Of a stretch of DNA of 64,000 nucleotides, positions 24,596 to 32,994 are shown piece by piece. The notes under the pieces are model-generated. The model was not told the origin of the DNA. It searched no databases and worked only from the letters and a program-made list of their open reading frames with translations. The stretch lies in NCBI RefSeq assembly GCF_002368035.1, contig NZ_AP018222.1, forward strand, positions 1 to 64,000. Reading direction: 5' to 3'. A program made the translations under genes and the position numbers. The DNA comes from Nostoc linckia NIES-25. GTDB lineage: Bacteria > Cyanobacteriota > Cyanobacteriia > Cyanobacteriales > Nostocaceae. The first letter of the stretch is position 1. Every line of letters begins with the position of its first letter.

Positions 24596-25576
24596 ATGAA
24601 TAATTTGCCTTTAATTACAGTGGTTATTCCGACATACGGTCGGGAGGAACCGCTACGGGATAGTATTGTGGATGTACTCAAACAAGACTATCCCAATTTT
24701 GAAGTTTTGGTGGTAGACCAAACCGCACAACATCAACCAGAAATTCAAGCCTATCTTGAGGAAATGGCAGCAGCAGGTAAAATTAAATGGTTGCGGTTAG
24801 ATTGGGCGAGTTTACCAGGGGCGCGGAATTATGCTGTACGGCGGTCATCTGGTGAAATAATATTATTTATTGATGATGATGTTCAGTTAACGCCTGGATT
24901 GTTATCAGCCCATGCGAAAAATTATCTCCAAAGTCCAGAAGTGGGGGCTGTTGCTGGACGAGTATTTGACAGGATGAAACTGGGTGATTCTGGAGGAGAT
25001 TTAGAGATTGAATATTTGCCTCCTGAAGCTATGGACCCAGGAATAGCTTGGTATCATATTGATTTAGTACATACGACCAAACCCCAGCAAGTACTGACAG
25101 CAAGGGGTTGCAATATGTCCTTTCGCCGCGAAATTTTTACTAAGCACGGACTGAGTTTTGATGAGAGATTTCGCGGTAGTGCAGTACGCGAAGAATCAGA
25201 CTTTTGTTTGCGGGTACGAAAGACGGGATATAAGATTTGGTACGACCCAGAGGCTCATTTGGTGCATTTAGGTGAAGAGACTGGTGGTTGTCATGATATT
25301 AGTATGCGATCGCTCAAATATCAACTCACCTTTTACCACAATCATTTCTTAATGGGGCTGAAAAACCTCACAGTTAATCAAGCTTTACGCTTATACGCGC
25401 GTTTATTTGATTGTCACGTCCTGGGACGCCCACCTTGCCATAAAAGCGGTTCCCCCATCAAAATTGCCACTCGCGGTATTTTTTACACTTTGGGTTTTTT
25501 CAAAGCCTTGGGTACTGTCATCCAATCAGTATGGAATGATGGTCAAATTTACACTCGTTTGGAGCGAGAAATTTAG
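24596..25576 (+). CDS. hpsN: Glycosyltransferase family 2 (HpsN-like)
   Basis: GT-A glycosyltransferase. It begins MNNLPLITVVIPTYGREEPL, has the DxD-like metal motif IILFIDDDVQL near residue 95, and an acceptor-side block FRGSAVREESDFCLRVRKTGY. No membrane span is obvious. An upstream in-frame ATG at 24584 lies within STRR repeats and is treated as accidental; neither start has a clear ribosome site. The hpsN name follows from its place in an hpsL-to-hpsP-like series. A palindrome follows the stop. Confidence 0.75.
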   Translation: MNNLPLITVVIPTYGREEPLRDSIVDVLKQDYPNFEVLVVDQTAQHQPEIQAYLEEMAAAGKIKWLRLDWASLPGARNYAVRRSSGEIILFIDDDVQLTPGLLSAHAKNYLQSPEVGAVAGRVFDRMKLGDSGGDLEIEYLPPEAMDPGIAWYHIDLVHTTKPQQVLTARGCNMSFRREIFTKHGLSFDERFRGSAVREESDFCLRVRKTGYKIWYDPEAHLVHLGEETGGCHDISMRSLKYQLTFYHNHFLMGLKNLTVNQALRLYARLFDCHVLGRPPCHKSGSPIKIATRGIFYTLGFFKALGTVIQSVWNDGQIYTRLEREI

Positions 25577-25586
25577 TTAGTGCTAG

Positions 25587-25606
25587 AGACGCGATTAATC
25601 GCGTCT
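25587..25606. repeat. Perfect palindrome agacgcgattaatcgcgtct
   Basis: A 20-base perfect palindrome between the hpsN-like and hpsO-like genes. A relative (gtagagacgtag/ctacgtctctac) is at 28232-28262 after the last gene of the cluster. It is a dispersed cyanobacterial palindrome that could attenuate transcription between these genes. Confidence 0.7.
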
Positions 25607-25663
25607 GTACAAGAGTTAGGAGTTAGGAGTTCCTGAATCAAAAATCACAAATTACAAATAAAA

Positions 25664-26839
25664 ATGAAGATTTTAGTTGCTAGTCACACTTATATTGTAG
25701 ACCTCAACTGTGAAAAATTACGCGCTTTATCTCAACTACAACCTGGCATTGAAGTAACAGTTGTAGTTCCAAAGCGTTGGAATCCTGGTGGTGTACAAAA
25801 CAAAATTATTGAAACTGAATATCGCGATGAAGGTTCATTTAAAATAGTTCCGGTTTCTAACTTCAGTCAAAATCATCAGGGACTTCTAACCTTTGGTGCT
25901 GATTTAATATCTTTATTCAAACAATTCCGTCCCCAAATTATCCAGGTAGAACAAGGGTCTAGAGGATTAGCTTATACTCAGATGATTGGCTTGAATAAGT
26001 TATTAGGACTCAAAGCCAAAAATGTATTTTTTACCTGGTGGAACCTACCTTATGAATTAAAATTACCAATTGCATTATTAGAAAAGTATAACCTTAACCA
26101 AAGCCACGGCATTATTTCTGGTAACCAAGATGGGGCAGAAATTTTGCGGCAACGTGGATATCAAGGGCCAATTAAAGTCATGCCGCAACTAGGTGTAGAT
26201 GAAAGTTTATTCACTCCCAAAGGACAACCAGAGTTAGCAGCAAGGTTAGGTATTGAAAAAGAAGATTTTGTAGTAGGTTTTGTTGGTCGTTTTGTCCAAG
26301 AAAAAGGTTTGTTAACGCTTTTAAAAGCCTTAGTAAATTTAAAAAATAAACCTTGGAAATTGCTTTTATTGGGGCGGGGAGAATTAAAAGCTGAATTAAT
26401 CAAAATAGCGAAAGAAAACAATATTGAAGAACGGTTAATTCTAGTAGAAAGCGTTCCCCATAATGATGTGGCGAACTATATTAATTTAATGAGTACTTTG
26501 GTACTGCCTTCAGAAACAACTTACAAATTTAAAACCTTAACATCTGCTGGTTGGAAAGAACAATTCGGTCATGTGTTAATTGAAGCAATGGCTTGTCAAG
26601 TGCCTGTGATTGGTTCTGATTCCGGTGAAATTCCCCATGTAATTGGTGATGCTGGTTTAATTTTCCCTGAAGGTGATGCTCAAGCCCTTGCTAATTGCTT
26701 AGTTGAATTAATGGATAAACCATATTTTGCTGATAGTCTTGGGGAAATGGGTTATCAAAAAGCAATGATTAAATACACAAATAAAGCTTTAGCTAAACAG
26801 CAATTAGAGTTTTATCAAGAATTGGTTAATAGTCATTAG
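25664..26839 (+). CDS. hpsO: Glycosyltransferase family 4 (HpsO-like)
   Basis: 391-aa GT-B enzyme starting MKILVASHTYIVDLNCEKL. The C-terminal donor domain has VVGFVGRFVQEKGLLTLLKAL near residue 205, and the EX7E-type motif region is FGHVLIEAMACQVPVIGSDSG near 305. It probably transfers a hexose from a nucleotide sugar to a lipid-linked oligosaccharide. Same strand as the preceding hps genes, but separated by 87 bases with a palindrome and agttagg repeats. STRR heptamers (tcattgg) follow its stop directly. Confidence 0.75.
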   Translation: MKILVASHTYIVDLNCEKLRALSQLQPGIEVTVVVPKRWNPGGVQNKIIETEYRDEGSFKIVPVSNFSQNHQGLLTFGADLISLFKQFRPQIIQVEQGSRGLAYTQMIGLNKLLGLKAKNVFFTWWNLPYELKLPIALLEKYNLNQSHGIISGNQDGAEILRQRGYQGPIKVMPQLGVDESLFTPKGQPELAARLGIEKEDFVVGFVGRFVQEKGLLTLLKALVNLKNKPWKLLLLGRGELKAELIKIAKENNIEERLILVESVPHNDVANYINLMSTLVLPSETTYKFKTLTSAGWKEQFGHVLIEAMACQVPVIGSDSGEIPHVIGDAGLIFPEGDAQALANCLVELMDKPYFADSLGEMGYQKAMIKYTNKALAKQQLEFYQELVNSH

Positions 26840-27008
26840 TCATTGGTCATTGGTCATTGGTCATTAGTGAATAATATAGGACAAAAGACAAACGACAAAT
26901 GACAAAGCGCAAAGTCTGAGCGCCGGCTTCCGGCGATGCCTACGGCAACGCGAAGCGCGAACGGAACTTTGTAAGAGAGGACAAATAACAAATGACAAAT
27001 GATAAAAA
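26836..27008. repeat. STRR tract plus hairpin element before hpsP-like gene
   Basis: tcattggtcattggtcatt heptamers, then a small element with caaagtc / aactttg ends and an inner cgccgg-ctt-ccggcg hairpin (about 26908-26972), then acaaatgacaaatg units. The last units supply an in-frame ATG upstream of the hpsP-like gene. Confidence 0.7.
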
Positions 27009-27009
27009 A

Positions 27010-28194
27010 ATGAAAATTTTACAAATTGTTCCCTCAATTTCTCTGATTTACGGCGGCCCCAGTCAAATGGTACTGGGATTAGCTCCAGCGTTGGGAAAAG
27101 AGGGAGTAGAAGTTACAATTTTGACAACTGATAGTAATGGCGATACAGGTCAAATACCTTTGGATGTTCCTTTAAATCGCCCAATTAAACAAGATGGTTA
27201 TGAAATCATTTATTTTCGTTGTGCGCCATTTCGTCGCTACAAATTTTCTCTAGATTTATTAAAGTGGCTAAAACGTCATGGTCAGGAATTTGACATTGCA
27301 CATATTCATGCTTTATTTTCGCCTATAAGTAGTGCTGCTGCTATTGTCTGTCGCCATCAAAATCTACCTTATATTTTGCGTCCTTTGGGTACTCTCGATC
27401 CGGCTGATTTACGCAAAAAAAAGCAATTAAAACAGATTTATACAGCAATTATAGAACGCCAAAATTTAGCTGGTGCAGCAGCAATTCATTTTACTAGCGA
27501 ACAAGAAGCTAAAATATCAGAGCGATTTGGAGTTTCGACACCAGATTTGGTAATTCCTTTGGGTGTGAAACAAGAGGGAGTAATAAAAAAAGAGGAGAGG
27601 AATATAACACGTCAGCAATTTAATATTCCTGGCGATATACCGTTGGTATTATTTATGTCAAGAATCGACCCAAAAAAGGGGTTAGATTTATTGATTCCGG
27701 CGCTAGAAAAATTATTAGCAGATGGTTATAAGTTTCATTTTGTTTTAGCTGGTACAAATCCTCAAGATCCTGATTACGAAGAAAAGATAAAATCTCAAAT
27801 TCAAAATTCACTATTGCGATCGCACACTACAATTACTGGCTTTGTTACTGGTGAATTAAAAGCTAGTTTACTACAAGCTGCTGATTTATTCGTCTTACCT
27901 TCCTACTATGAAAATTTTGGCATTGCTGTAGCTGAAGCGATGCTAGCAGGAATACCCGTAGTCATTTCTGACCAAGTGCATATTTGTCAACAAATACGTG
28001 ATAGTGAGTCGGGTTGGGTGGGTGCAACAAATGTCGAAGCACTGGTGGATTTATTGCAAGTAGCTTTGCAAAATCCTACAGAACGCCAACGACGGGGATT
28101 AAATGCCCACAAACATGCTTATGTAAATTTTAGTTGGGATGCGATCGCTAAGCAAACAATCCAGGCCTATGAGAAAATTTTGGTAAATAAATAG
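27010..28194 (+). CDS. hpsP: Glycosyltransferase family 4 (HpsP-like)
   Basis: GT-B enzyme starting MKILQIVPSISLIYGGPSQM. The N-terminal acceptor domain has HIHALFSPISSAAA; the donor domain has LVLFMSRIDPKKGLDLLIPAL, and YYENFGIAVAEAMLAGIPVV carries the EX7E signature. The in-frame ATG at 26992 lies inside aaatgac repeats and would add six residues, so 27010 is preferred. Last gene of the hps-like run; a 31-base palindrome follows the stop. Substrate sugars cannot be deduced. Confidence 0.77.
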   Translation: MKILQIVPSISLIYGGPSQMVLGLAPALGKEGVEVTILTTDSNGDTGQIPLDVPLNRPIKQDGYEIIYFRCAPFRRYKFSLDLLKWLKRHGQEFDIAHIHALFSPISSAAAIVCRHQNLPYILRPLGTLDPADLRKKKQLKQIYTAIIERQNLAGAAAIHFTSEQEAKISERFGVSTPDLVIPLGVKQEGVIKKEERNITRQQFNIPGDIPLVLFMSRIDPKKGLDLLIPALEKLLADGYKFHFVLAGTNPQDPDYEEKIKSQIQNSLLRSHTTITGFVTGELKASLLQAADLFVLPSYYENFGIAVAEAMLAGIPVVISDQVHICQQIRDSESGWVGATNVEALVDLLQVALQNPTERQRRGLNAHKHAYVNFSWDAIAKQTIQAYEKILVNK

Positions 28195-28231
28195 ACATCT
28201 CCACAAATTAAATATACGTTATCCGAACCGT

Positions 28232-28262
28232 TGTAGAGACGTAGCAGTACTACGTCTCTACA
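28232..28262. repeat. Palindrome tgtagagacgtag - cagta - ctacgtctctaca
   Basis: A 13-bp perfect stem with 5-base loop between the convergent hpsP-like gene and the membrane protein gene. It belongs to the gtagagacg palindrome family and may serve as a bidirectional terminator, though it lacks a T-run. Confidence 0.65.
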
Positions 28263-28288
28263 TTCATTTTTGAAAATGTTTAATTAAT

Positions 28289-29005
28289 TTAACCCAACGC
28301 AGACAACAGTAGTTTTTGCCAAATGGGCGCTAGAATTGCTTTGATGATAATATCTGCAATCACAAAAGTAATTCCAATTAACATATAAGTTTTCGGAAAG
28401 GCAGATTTAGGAACTTCGCCTCTCATGCGAGTTAATAAATTTAATCCTAATGCAGCTAAAGCCACCCCAGTTGCAATAAACCCAATTACCCGCACAATTG
28501 ACCAAGGATACCACCCTAAAATAGCTGCTAACCAAGGTTTAGCACTCATTTTTACCAATTGTGCAACATAGAAATTCATATAATTTAGCATCCAAGTACC
28601 AAAGATTAATGCAGTGCTACTGATGCTAACGACACACAGAATACAAAAAATCCCATAGTGCAATAAATGGTTTGGTAAAAACAAACTCAGGGTTCCTTCC
28701 ATACCTTCGCCTGTGCGAATCCAGTGAAACATTTCCGTAGTGTATGACTCTCCGCGAAGGATGACTTTTGCTGCTGTTTGCGGAGCGATCGCTGTTGCTA
28801 CAATTACAGCAATACTCTGCAACACTCCCCACAGTAACATCCACCAAAAAGCATTTTTATATTGTTGACGACGTACTTCTAAAAAGAAAATAGGATACGG
28901 GACAGCAGCACCCAAAATCGGCATCAACCAGGGAACTCCAAAAATCAAACTTGCAGTTGTGCTGAGAATAACACCGACAGTTAAAAGTAAAAGTATTGCA
29001 ATCAT
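28289..29005 (-). CDS. Multi-pass membrane protein of unknown function
   Basis: 238 aa from the ATG at 29005, with about six hydrophobic segments (residues roughly 1-22, 25-42, 50-75, 110-145, 165-195, 208-232). The open frame continues upstream to 29239, but that part is proline-rich residue runs encoded by STRR repeats and is not real protein. I do not recognise the family. It is divergent from the peroxiredoxin gene and convergent with the hps-like run. No strong ribosome site is seen before the ATG. Confidence 0.75.
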   Translation of the reverse strand: MIAILLLLTVGVILSTTASLIFGVPWLMPILGAAVPYPIFFLEVRRQQYKNAFWWMLLWGVLQSIAVIVATAIAPQTAAKVILRGESYTTEMFHWIRTGEGMEGTLSLFLPNHLLHYGIFCILCVVSISSTALIFGTWMLNYMNFYVAQLVKMSAKPWLAAILGWYPWSIVRVIGFIATGVALAALGLNLLTRMRGEVPKSAFPKTYMLIGITFVIADIIIKAILAPIWQKLLLSALG

Positions 29006-29011
29006 CGTTGG

Positions 29012-29220
29012 GAAAAGGGACTGGGGACTGGGGAATGGGGACTGGGGAGATGGGGAGTGTGGGGGGATAGGGAGGTGTGGGAGGTGTGGGAAGAGAGGGA
29101 GGTGTGGGAGGTGTGGGAGGAGAGGGAAGAGGGGAAAAAGCCGGAAGTATAAATTTTCTTTCCCCCCACACTCTCCTATCCCCATCTTCTCATCTCCCCA
29201 GTCCCCAGTCCCCATTCCCT
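29012..29220. repeat. STRR cluster between divergent genes
   Basis: ggggactgggg, gtgggaggt and ccccagt units fill about 200 bases between the membrane protein gene (minus) and the peroxiredoxin gene (plus). They create long spurious open frames on both strands. Confidence 0.85.
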
Positions 29221-29345
29221 TATACGAGAGTCCTAACAACCTAAAATTTTGTTTAAAACCGCTAAAGCCCGATTGGGGAATAGGGGTTTTGTGTCATGAT
29301 GACAAAGTAGAACACAGATGCTTTTCTAACTACAGGGAATCTCAC

Positions 29346-29984
29346 ATGGCTCTCCATTTAGGTGATACAGTACCTAACTTTAAACAAGCCTCAACACACG
29401 GCGACATCGATTTTTACGAATGGGCAGGCGACAGCTGGGTTGTGCTGTTCTCTCATCCTGCTGATTTTACACCTGTTTGTACAACAGAACTAGGCACAGT
29501 TGCGAAGCTCAAACCAGAATTTGACAAGCGCAATGTCAAAGCGATCGCACTTAGCGTCGATAATGTTGAATCACACAACGGCTGGATAGGAGATATCGAA
29601 GAAACTCAAAGCACGACTCTTAACTATCCAATTTTGGCAGATGCCGATCGCCAGGTTTCTGACCTTTATGATATGATCCACCCCAATGCCAACGCAGCTG
29701 TAACAGTGCGATCGGTTTTCGTTATTGACCCCAACAAAAAACTCCGTCTAACTTTCACATATCCCCCCAGCACGGGACGTAACTTTGACGAACTTTTGCG
29801 GGTTATCGATTCTTTGCAATTGACTGATAACTACAGCGTGGCGACCCCAGCTGACTGGAAAGATGGAGAGGATGTCGTAATTGTCCCCTCACTCAAAGAT
29901 CCAGAAGTCCTCAAAGAGAAATTCCCCAAAGGCTATGAGGAAGTTAAACCTTATCTGCGCTTAACTCCTCAGCCTAACAAGTAA
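29346..29984 (+). CDS. 1-Cys peroxiredoxin (Prx6 type)
   Basis: 212 aa; reduces hydrogen and organic peroxides. The peroxidatic cysteine is in the motif PADFTPVCTTELG (Cys near 47). There is no second conserved cysteine partner of the 2-Cys type, and the long C-terminal dimerisation domain (DWKDGEDVVIVPSL) is that of 1-Cys/Prx6 enzymes. The start is the ATG at 29346 (MALHLGDTVPNF); a much longer frame opening at 28959 passes through repeat DNA and is rejected. Close relatives in Nostoc respond to oxidative stress. Probably monocistronic. Confidence 0.93.
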   Translation: MALHLGDTVPNFKQASTHGDIDFYEWAGDSWVVLFSHPADFTPVCTTELGTVAKLKPEFDKRNVKAIALSVDNVESHNGWIGDIEETQSTTLNYPILADADRQVSDLYDMIHPNANAAVTVRSVFVIDPNKKLRLTFTYPPSTGRNFDELLRVIDSLQLTDNYSVATPADWKDGEDVVIVPSLKDPEVLKEKFPKGYEEVKPYLRLTPQPNK

Positions 29985-30008
29985 ATCTGAAAATGATTTC
30001 CTGCATTA

Positions 30009-30092
30009 GACGCAAAGCCGCCAACCTAAATCTTGGCGCGGCAGTCGCTCATGGGGGAAACCCCCAAGACCGCGCTGCCTTGTCTTTGCGTC
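30009..30092. repeat. 84-bp imperfect inverted repeat
   Basis: The outer arms gacgcaaag / ctttgcgtc enclose ggcgcggcag / cgcgctgcc and a gggggaaaccccc centre, making a long hairpin between the peroxiredoxin and Uma2 genes. It may act as transcript end structure or be a dispersed repeat. Confidence 0.65.
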
Positions 30093-30145
30093 TTTGCGCG
30101 AGAATAAAGTCAGTGCGCTAGGCATCGGAACCTGGAGGAAATCCC

Positions 30146-30730
30146 ATGTTTTCATCCCCTTTGGTTTTGCAAATTCCGTCATCAATGCAAATGACAGACG
30201 AACAATTTTTTGAGTTCTGTCAAGTGAATCGCGATTTACGCATTGAGCGTAATAAATTAGGAGAATTGGTAATTATGCCTCCTACTGGTTCAGAGACAGG
30301 AAACCGAGAAATTAATATCTCAGGACAGTTATGGGTCTGGTCAGAACAGGATGGTACAGGTATAACTTTTAGCTCTAGTACTGGATTTAAGCTATCAACG
30401 GGTGCAGAGCGCTCTCCAGATGCTTCCTGGATTAAACTAGAACGGTGGAATTCTCTGTCTCCAGAACAACAGCAAAAATTTGCCCCCATTTGTCCAGATT
30501 TTGTAGTTGAACTCAAATCTCCTAGCGACAACCTCCAAACTTTGAAGGAAAAAATGGAGGAGTATATGAATGAGCCGGGAATACAGTTAGGCTGGTTAAT
30601 TGACCGTAAGCAACGCAAAGTTTATATTTATCGTCCTGGATTATCAAAGGAATGTTTGGATAATCCTGCTAGCGTTAGCGGCGATCCGATATTGCCTGGT
30701 TTTATTTTAAATATGAGTAAAGTTTGGTAA
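30146..30730 (+). CDS. Uma2-family endonuclease (DUF820)
   Basis: 194 aa, complete for the family. It keeps the restriction-endonuclease-like core: SPDASWIKLERW supplies the acidic residue, followed by PDFVVELKSPSDNL with the E-x-K pair. ggagg at 30134 sets the ATG at 30146. Uma2 proteins are extremely multiplied in cyanobacterial genomes and their biological role is not settled. It stands alone here between two hairpin-forming repeats. Confidence 0.9.
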   Translation: MFSSPLVLQIPSSMQMTDEQFFEFCQVNRDLRIERNKLGELVIMPPTGSETGNREINISGQLWVWSEQDGTGITFSSSTGFKLSTGAERSPDASWIKLERWNSLSPEQQQKFAPICPDFVVELKSPSDNLQTLKEKMEEYMNEPGIQLGWLIDRKQRKVYIYRPGLSKECLDNPASVSGDPILPGFILNMSKVW

Positions 30731-30849
30731 AAAAAGTAGCAGCGTACAGCTGTACATTCATGCCGACTTTATATAAAACTTATGTTCTGCAAGTAACTGA
30801 AGTTCTTTGCTAATAGGAAAATTCATCTTTAAATGAGTAAATATACTTA

Positions 30850-30907
30850 AATAGCTAAAGTCTACTTCAGTAGACTTTAGCTATTAGCCTGGGAATTGAT
30901 TCCAGGC
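30850..30907. repeat. Double-hairpin dispersed repeat
   Basis: A 16-bp perfect stem (aatagctaaagtctac - ttca - complement) is followed by a second hairpin gcctgggaat/attccaggc. This pair of adjacent hairpins is a typical cyanobacterial REP-like unit. Confidence 0.7.
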
Positions 30908-30920
30908 TCCCTGAAAACAA

Positions 30921-30940
30921 AAACCCGCCGTGGCGGGGTA
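30921..30940 (-). terminator. Rho-independent terminator of the 51-aa gene
   Basis: Read on the minus strand: cccgcc-ac-ggcggg followed by tttttg, 43 bases after the stop of the small gene at 30980-31135. Confidence 0.75.
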
Positions 30941-30979
30941 CACAACAAAACTATGAACTATGAACAGTGAAAACTTGAT

Positions 30980-31135
30980 TTAGTTGGAATATTTCATTTC
31001 AGCTTCTAGTTGACGAATCAGCTGTTCGTCGCCTTTTGCTCTGGCTACTTGCAAGCGATGTTCTAGGCTTTTTTGAATATTTTCTCTGTGAGCTTCTCTG
31101 GCTTTTCTGGCAGCCTGTAATCTACCTTGATTCAT
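30980..31135 (-). CDS. Small basic helical protein, 51 aa
   Basis: The frame begins MNQGRLQAARKAREAHRENI and ends with RQLEAEMKYSN. It is rich in Lys, Arg, Glu and Ala, and almost certainly one long charged helix or helical hairpin. An agagg ribosome site lies 8 bases before the ATG, and an intrinsic terminator follows the stop, so the transcription unit is complete although the gene is short. I do not know a function. Divergent from the SAM hydrolase family gene, 109 bases apart. Confidence 0.75.
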   Translation of the reverse strand: MNQGRLQAARKAREAHRENIQKSLEHRLQVARAKGDEQLIRQLEAEMKYSN

Positions 31136-31244
31136 AGGAATTACCTCTTAATTTTTGCCTTTATGTCTTCTATTCTTAACATAGCATATATTTTGTAGCT
31201 GTTGCTACAGAAATTTTGGAATAAATATAAATTTTAGTCAAACC

Positions 31245-32045
31245 ATGTCTGAGAATTGGATGGAACGACAACCACTGGTGACTTTGCTAAGCGATTTTGG
31301 CGATCGCGATGTCTATGTGGGGGTGATGAAAGGAGTAATAGCTCAAATTAACTCTCAAATCAGGGTGGTAGACTTGACGCACCAAATTCCGCCGCAAGAC
31401 ATAGCCGCAGCCCGGTTTTCTTTAATGAATGCTTACCCTTATTTCCCAGTCGGGACAGTCCATGTAGCAGTGGTAGATCCAGGTGTGGGCAGCAGGCGAC
31501 GGGCGATCGCAGTAGAATTTGCTCAAGGGTTTCTCGTCGGGCCAGATAATGGTATTTTCAGCGGAGTATTAAGCCAAAGTCCGGCGATGGCAGTTGTGGA
31601 ACTCACAAATCTTAACTTTTGGCGAACTCGTCAACCAAGCAAGACTTTTCATGGTAGAGATATTTTTGCACCAGTGGGAGCTTATCTTGCCAGTGGTGTC
31701 CCCCTCAAACAGCTAGGACAAGAAATCGATCCAGCCAGTTTGGTGAAGTTGGATATCGGCGAGTGTAAGCAGACAAAAACTGGTGTAGTGGGTTGCATTC
31801 AATATATAGATGGCTTTGGCAACTTAGCGACCAACATTCCTGGAAGTTGCGTTGAAGGTAAAAGCTGGTGCGTCCAGGCTGCTGGGTTGAGTATACCAGG
31901 ATGTGAAACTTATAGTAATGTCAAGGTGGGAGAGACCATCGCTTTGGTTGGCAGTCACGGCTGGGTAGAAATTGCCGTCAATAGCGGCAACGCTCATTTA
32001 CAGTTACAGCTTAATTTACAAGATGCCGTACATGTCTTGTTTTGA
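31245..32045 (+). CDS. SAM hydroxide adenosyltransferase family protein (DUF62)
   Basis: 266 aa. The N-terminal block LLSDFGDRDVYVGVMKGVI and the later VVDPGVGSRRRAI, GPDNGIFSGVL and FHGRDIFAPVGAYL match the family that hydrolyses S-adenosylmethionine to adenosine and methionine and that also includes fluorinases and chlorinases. The typical cyanobacterial member is expected to be the hydroxide-using enzyme. The in-frame ATG at 31260 (MERQPLVTLL) is an alternative start. Monocistronic by appearance; about 290 bases to the next gene. Confidence 0.9.
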   Translation: MSENWMERQPLVTLLSDFGDRDVYVGVMKGVIAQINSQIRVVDLTHQIPPQDIAAARFSLMNAYPYFPVGTVHVAVVDPGVGSRRRAIAVEFAQGFLVGPDNGIFSGVLSQSPAMAVVELTNLNFWRTRQPSKTFHGRDIFAPVGAYLASGVPLKQLGQEIDPASLVKLDIGECKQTKTGVVGCIQYIDGFGNLATNIPGSCVEGKSWCVQAAGLSIPGCETYSNVKVGETIALVGSHGWVEIAVNSGNAHLQLQLNLQDAVHVLF

Positions 32046-32337
32046 TGACAAAACTATAACTGTTTATTAACTGTTGGCTGTTGACGGTTAACAGTGGTCA
32101 GTGTATCCTTGGTGGTTCTGAGAGTTGAAGCAAACTGACTTTCATCAGTCAACTGTCAACACTCAACACTGCGATCGCAAGCTTATGACTAGATTTAAAA
32201 ATCTAATTATTCATATATCCTAGAGCATACTTTTAGAAATACTCACATTAAATTCATATCATTGCCGATAATAATAAAAGTACTATTCAGCAATTTACCG
32301 TACTACTCACTCAGGAATCATAACTACATTCTTAGCT

Positions 32338-32994
32338 ATGAATACGCAAACACTACCTGCACCACAAGTTTATCAAGGTCAGTTTGGGGAATTTACAATT
32401 ACTTCACACGATCGCACTGGCGTAATTATTTACCGCACTGGGTTAATGATAGCTGCACTCAGCTTTGCCGTCGGTAGCGGTTTGATTTTGCTTAATAATA
32501 ACCCGACTGTTCTAAGTGCGCTGACACCTCTATATGGTTGTTTTATTTTGGCTCTCGGTGTAAGTTTATTTACGATTCATATCTACATGATAATACTGCA
32601 CCGGATGTTGCAAAGTTTTTGGGCGATCGGTACTATCGCATCCGCAATTTTAGCACTATCTAGTAGTGAACCTTTGGCTGTTACCATTTACAATCAGCCT
32701 CTTACTTTATTTGGAGTTGGTTTTGTTTTTGTTGCTTTGACAGGTATTTATTTTAAAGAAGCTTTTTGCTTCAATCGCCTAGAAACTAAAGTATTAACTC
32801 CAATAGTACCGCTACTATTATTAGGACATTTAGTAGGAGTTTTACCAATTGAGTGGGAAGGTATTTTATTAGGAATTTGGGCAACGTTGTTTTTGGTATT
32901 TGCTCTGCGAAAGACAGTGCAACCAATTCCAGCCGATATTGGTGATAAGTCTGTATTTACTTACTTGAAAGAACAGCGTCTAGCTAAAGTTTAA
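32338..32994 (+). CDS. DUF2301 integral membrane protein
   Basis: 218 aa with about six membrane spans and a soluble N-terminus (VYQGQFGEFTITSHDRTGV). The hydrophobic pattern and the FNRLETKVLTP segment fit the cyanobacterial DUF2301 family, whose function is unknown. Its TAA overlaps the ATG of the following YdcF-like gene by one base, so the two are translationally coupled. Confidence 0.8.
   Translation: MNTQTLPAPQVYQGQFGEFTITSHDRTGVIIYRTGLMIAALSFAVGSGLILLNNNPTVLSALTPLYGCFILALGVSLFTIHIYMIILHRMLQSFWAIGTIASAILALSSSEPLAVTIYNQPLTLFGVGFVFVALTGIYFKEAFCFNRLETKVLTPIVPLLLLGHLVGVLPIEWEGILLGIWATLFLVFALRKTVQPIPADIGDKSVFTYLKEQRLAKV

Noticed and set aside
29006..29239. N-terminal extension of the minus-strand membrane protein
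   Set aside because: Proline-rich translation of STRR repeats; the hydrophobic protein starts at 29005.
28959..29345. N-terminal extension of the peroxiredoxin frame
   Set aside because: It translates STRR repeats (GDWG, GRCGKRGR runs); the peroxiredoxin homology begins at the ATG at 29346.
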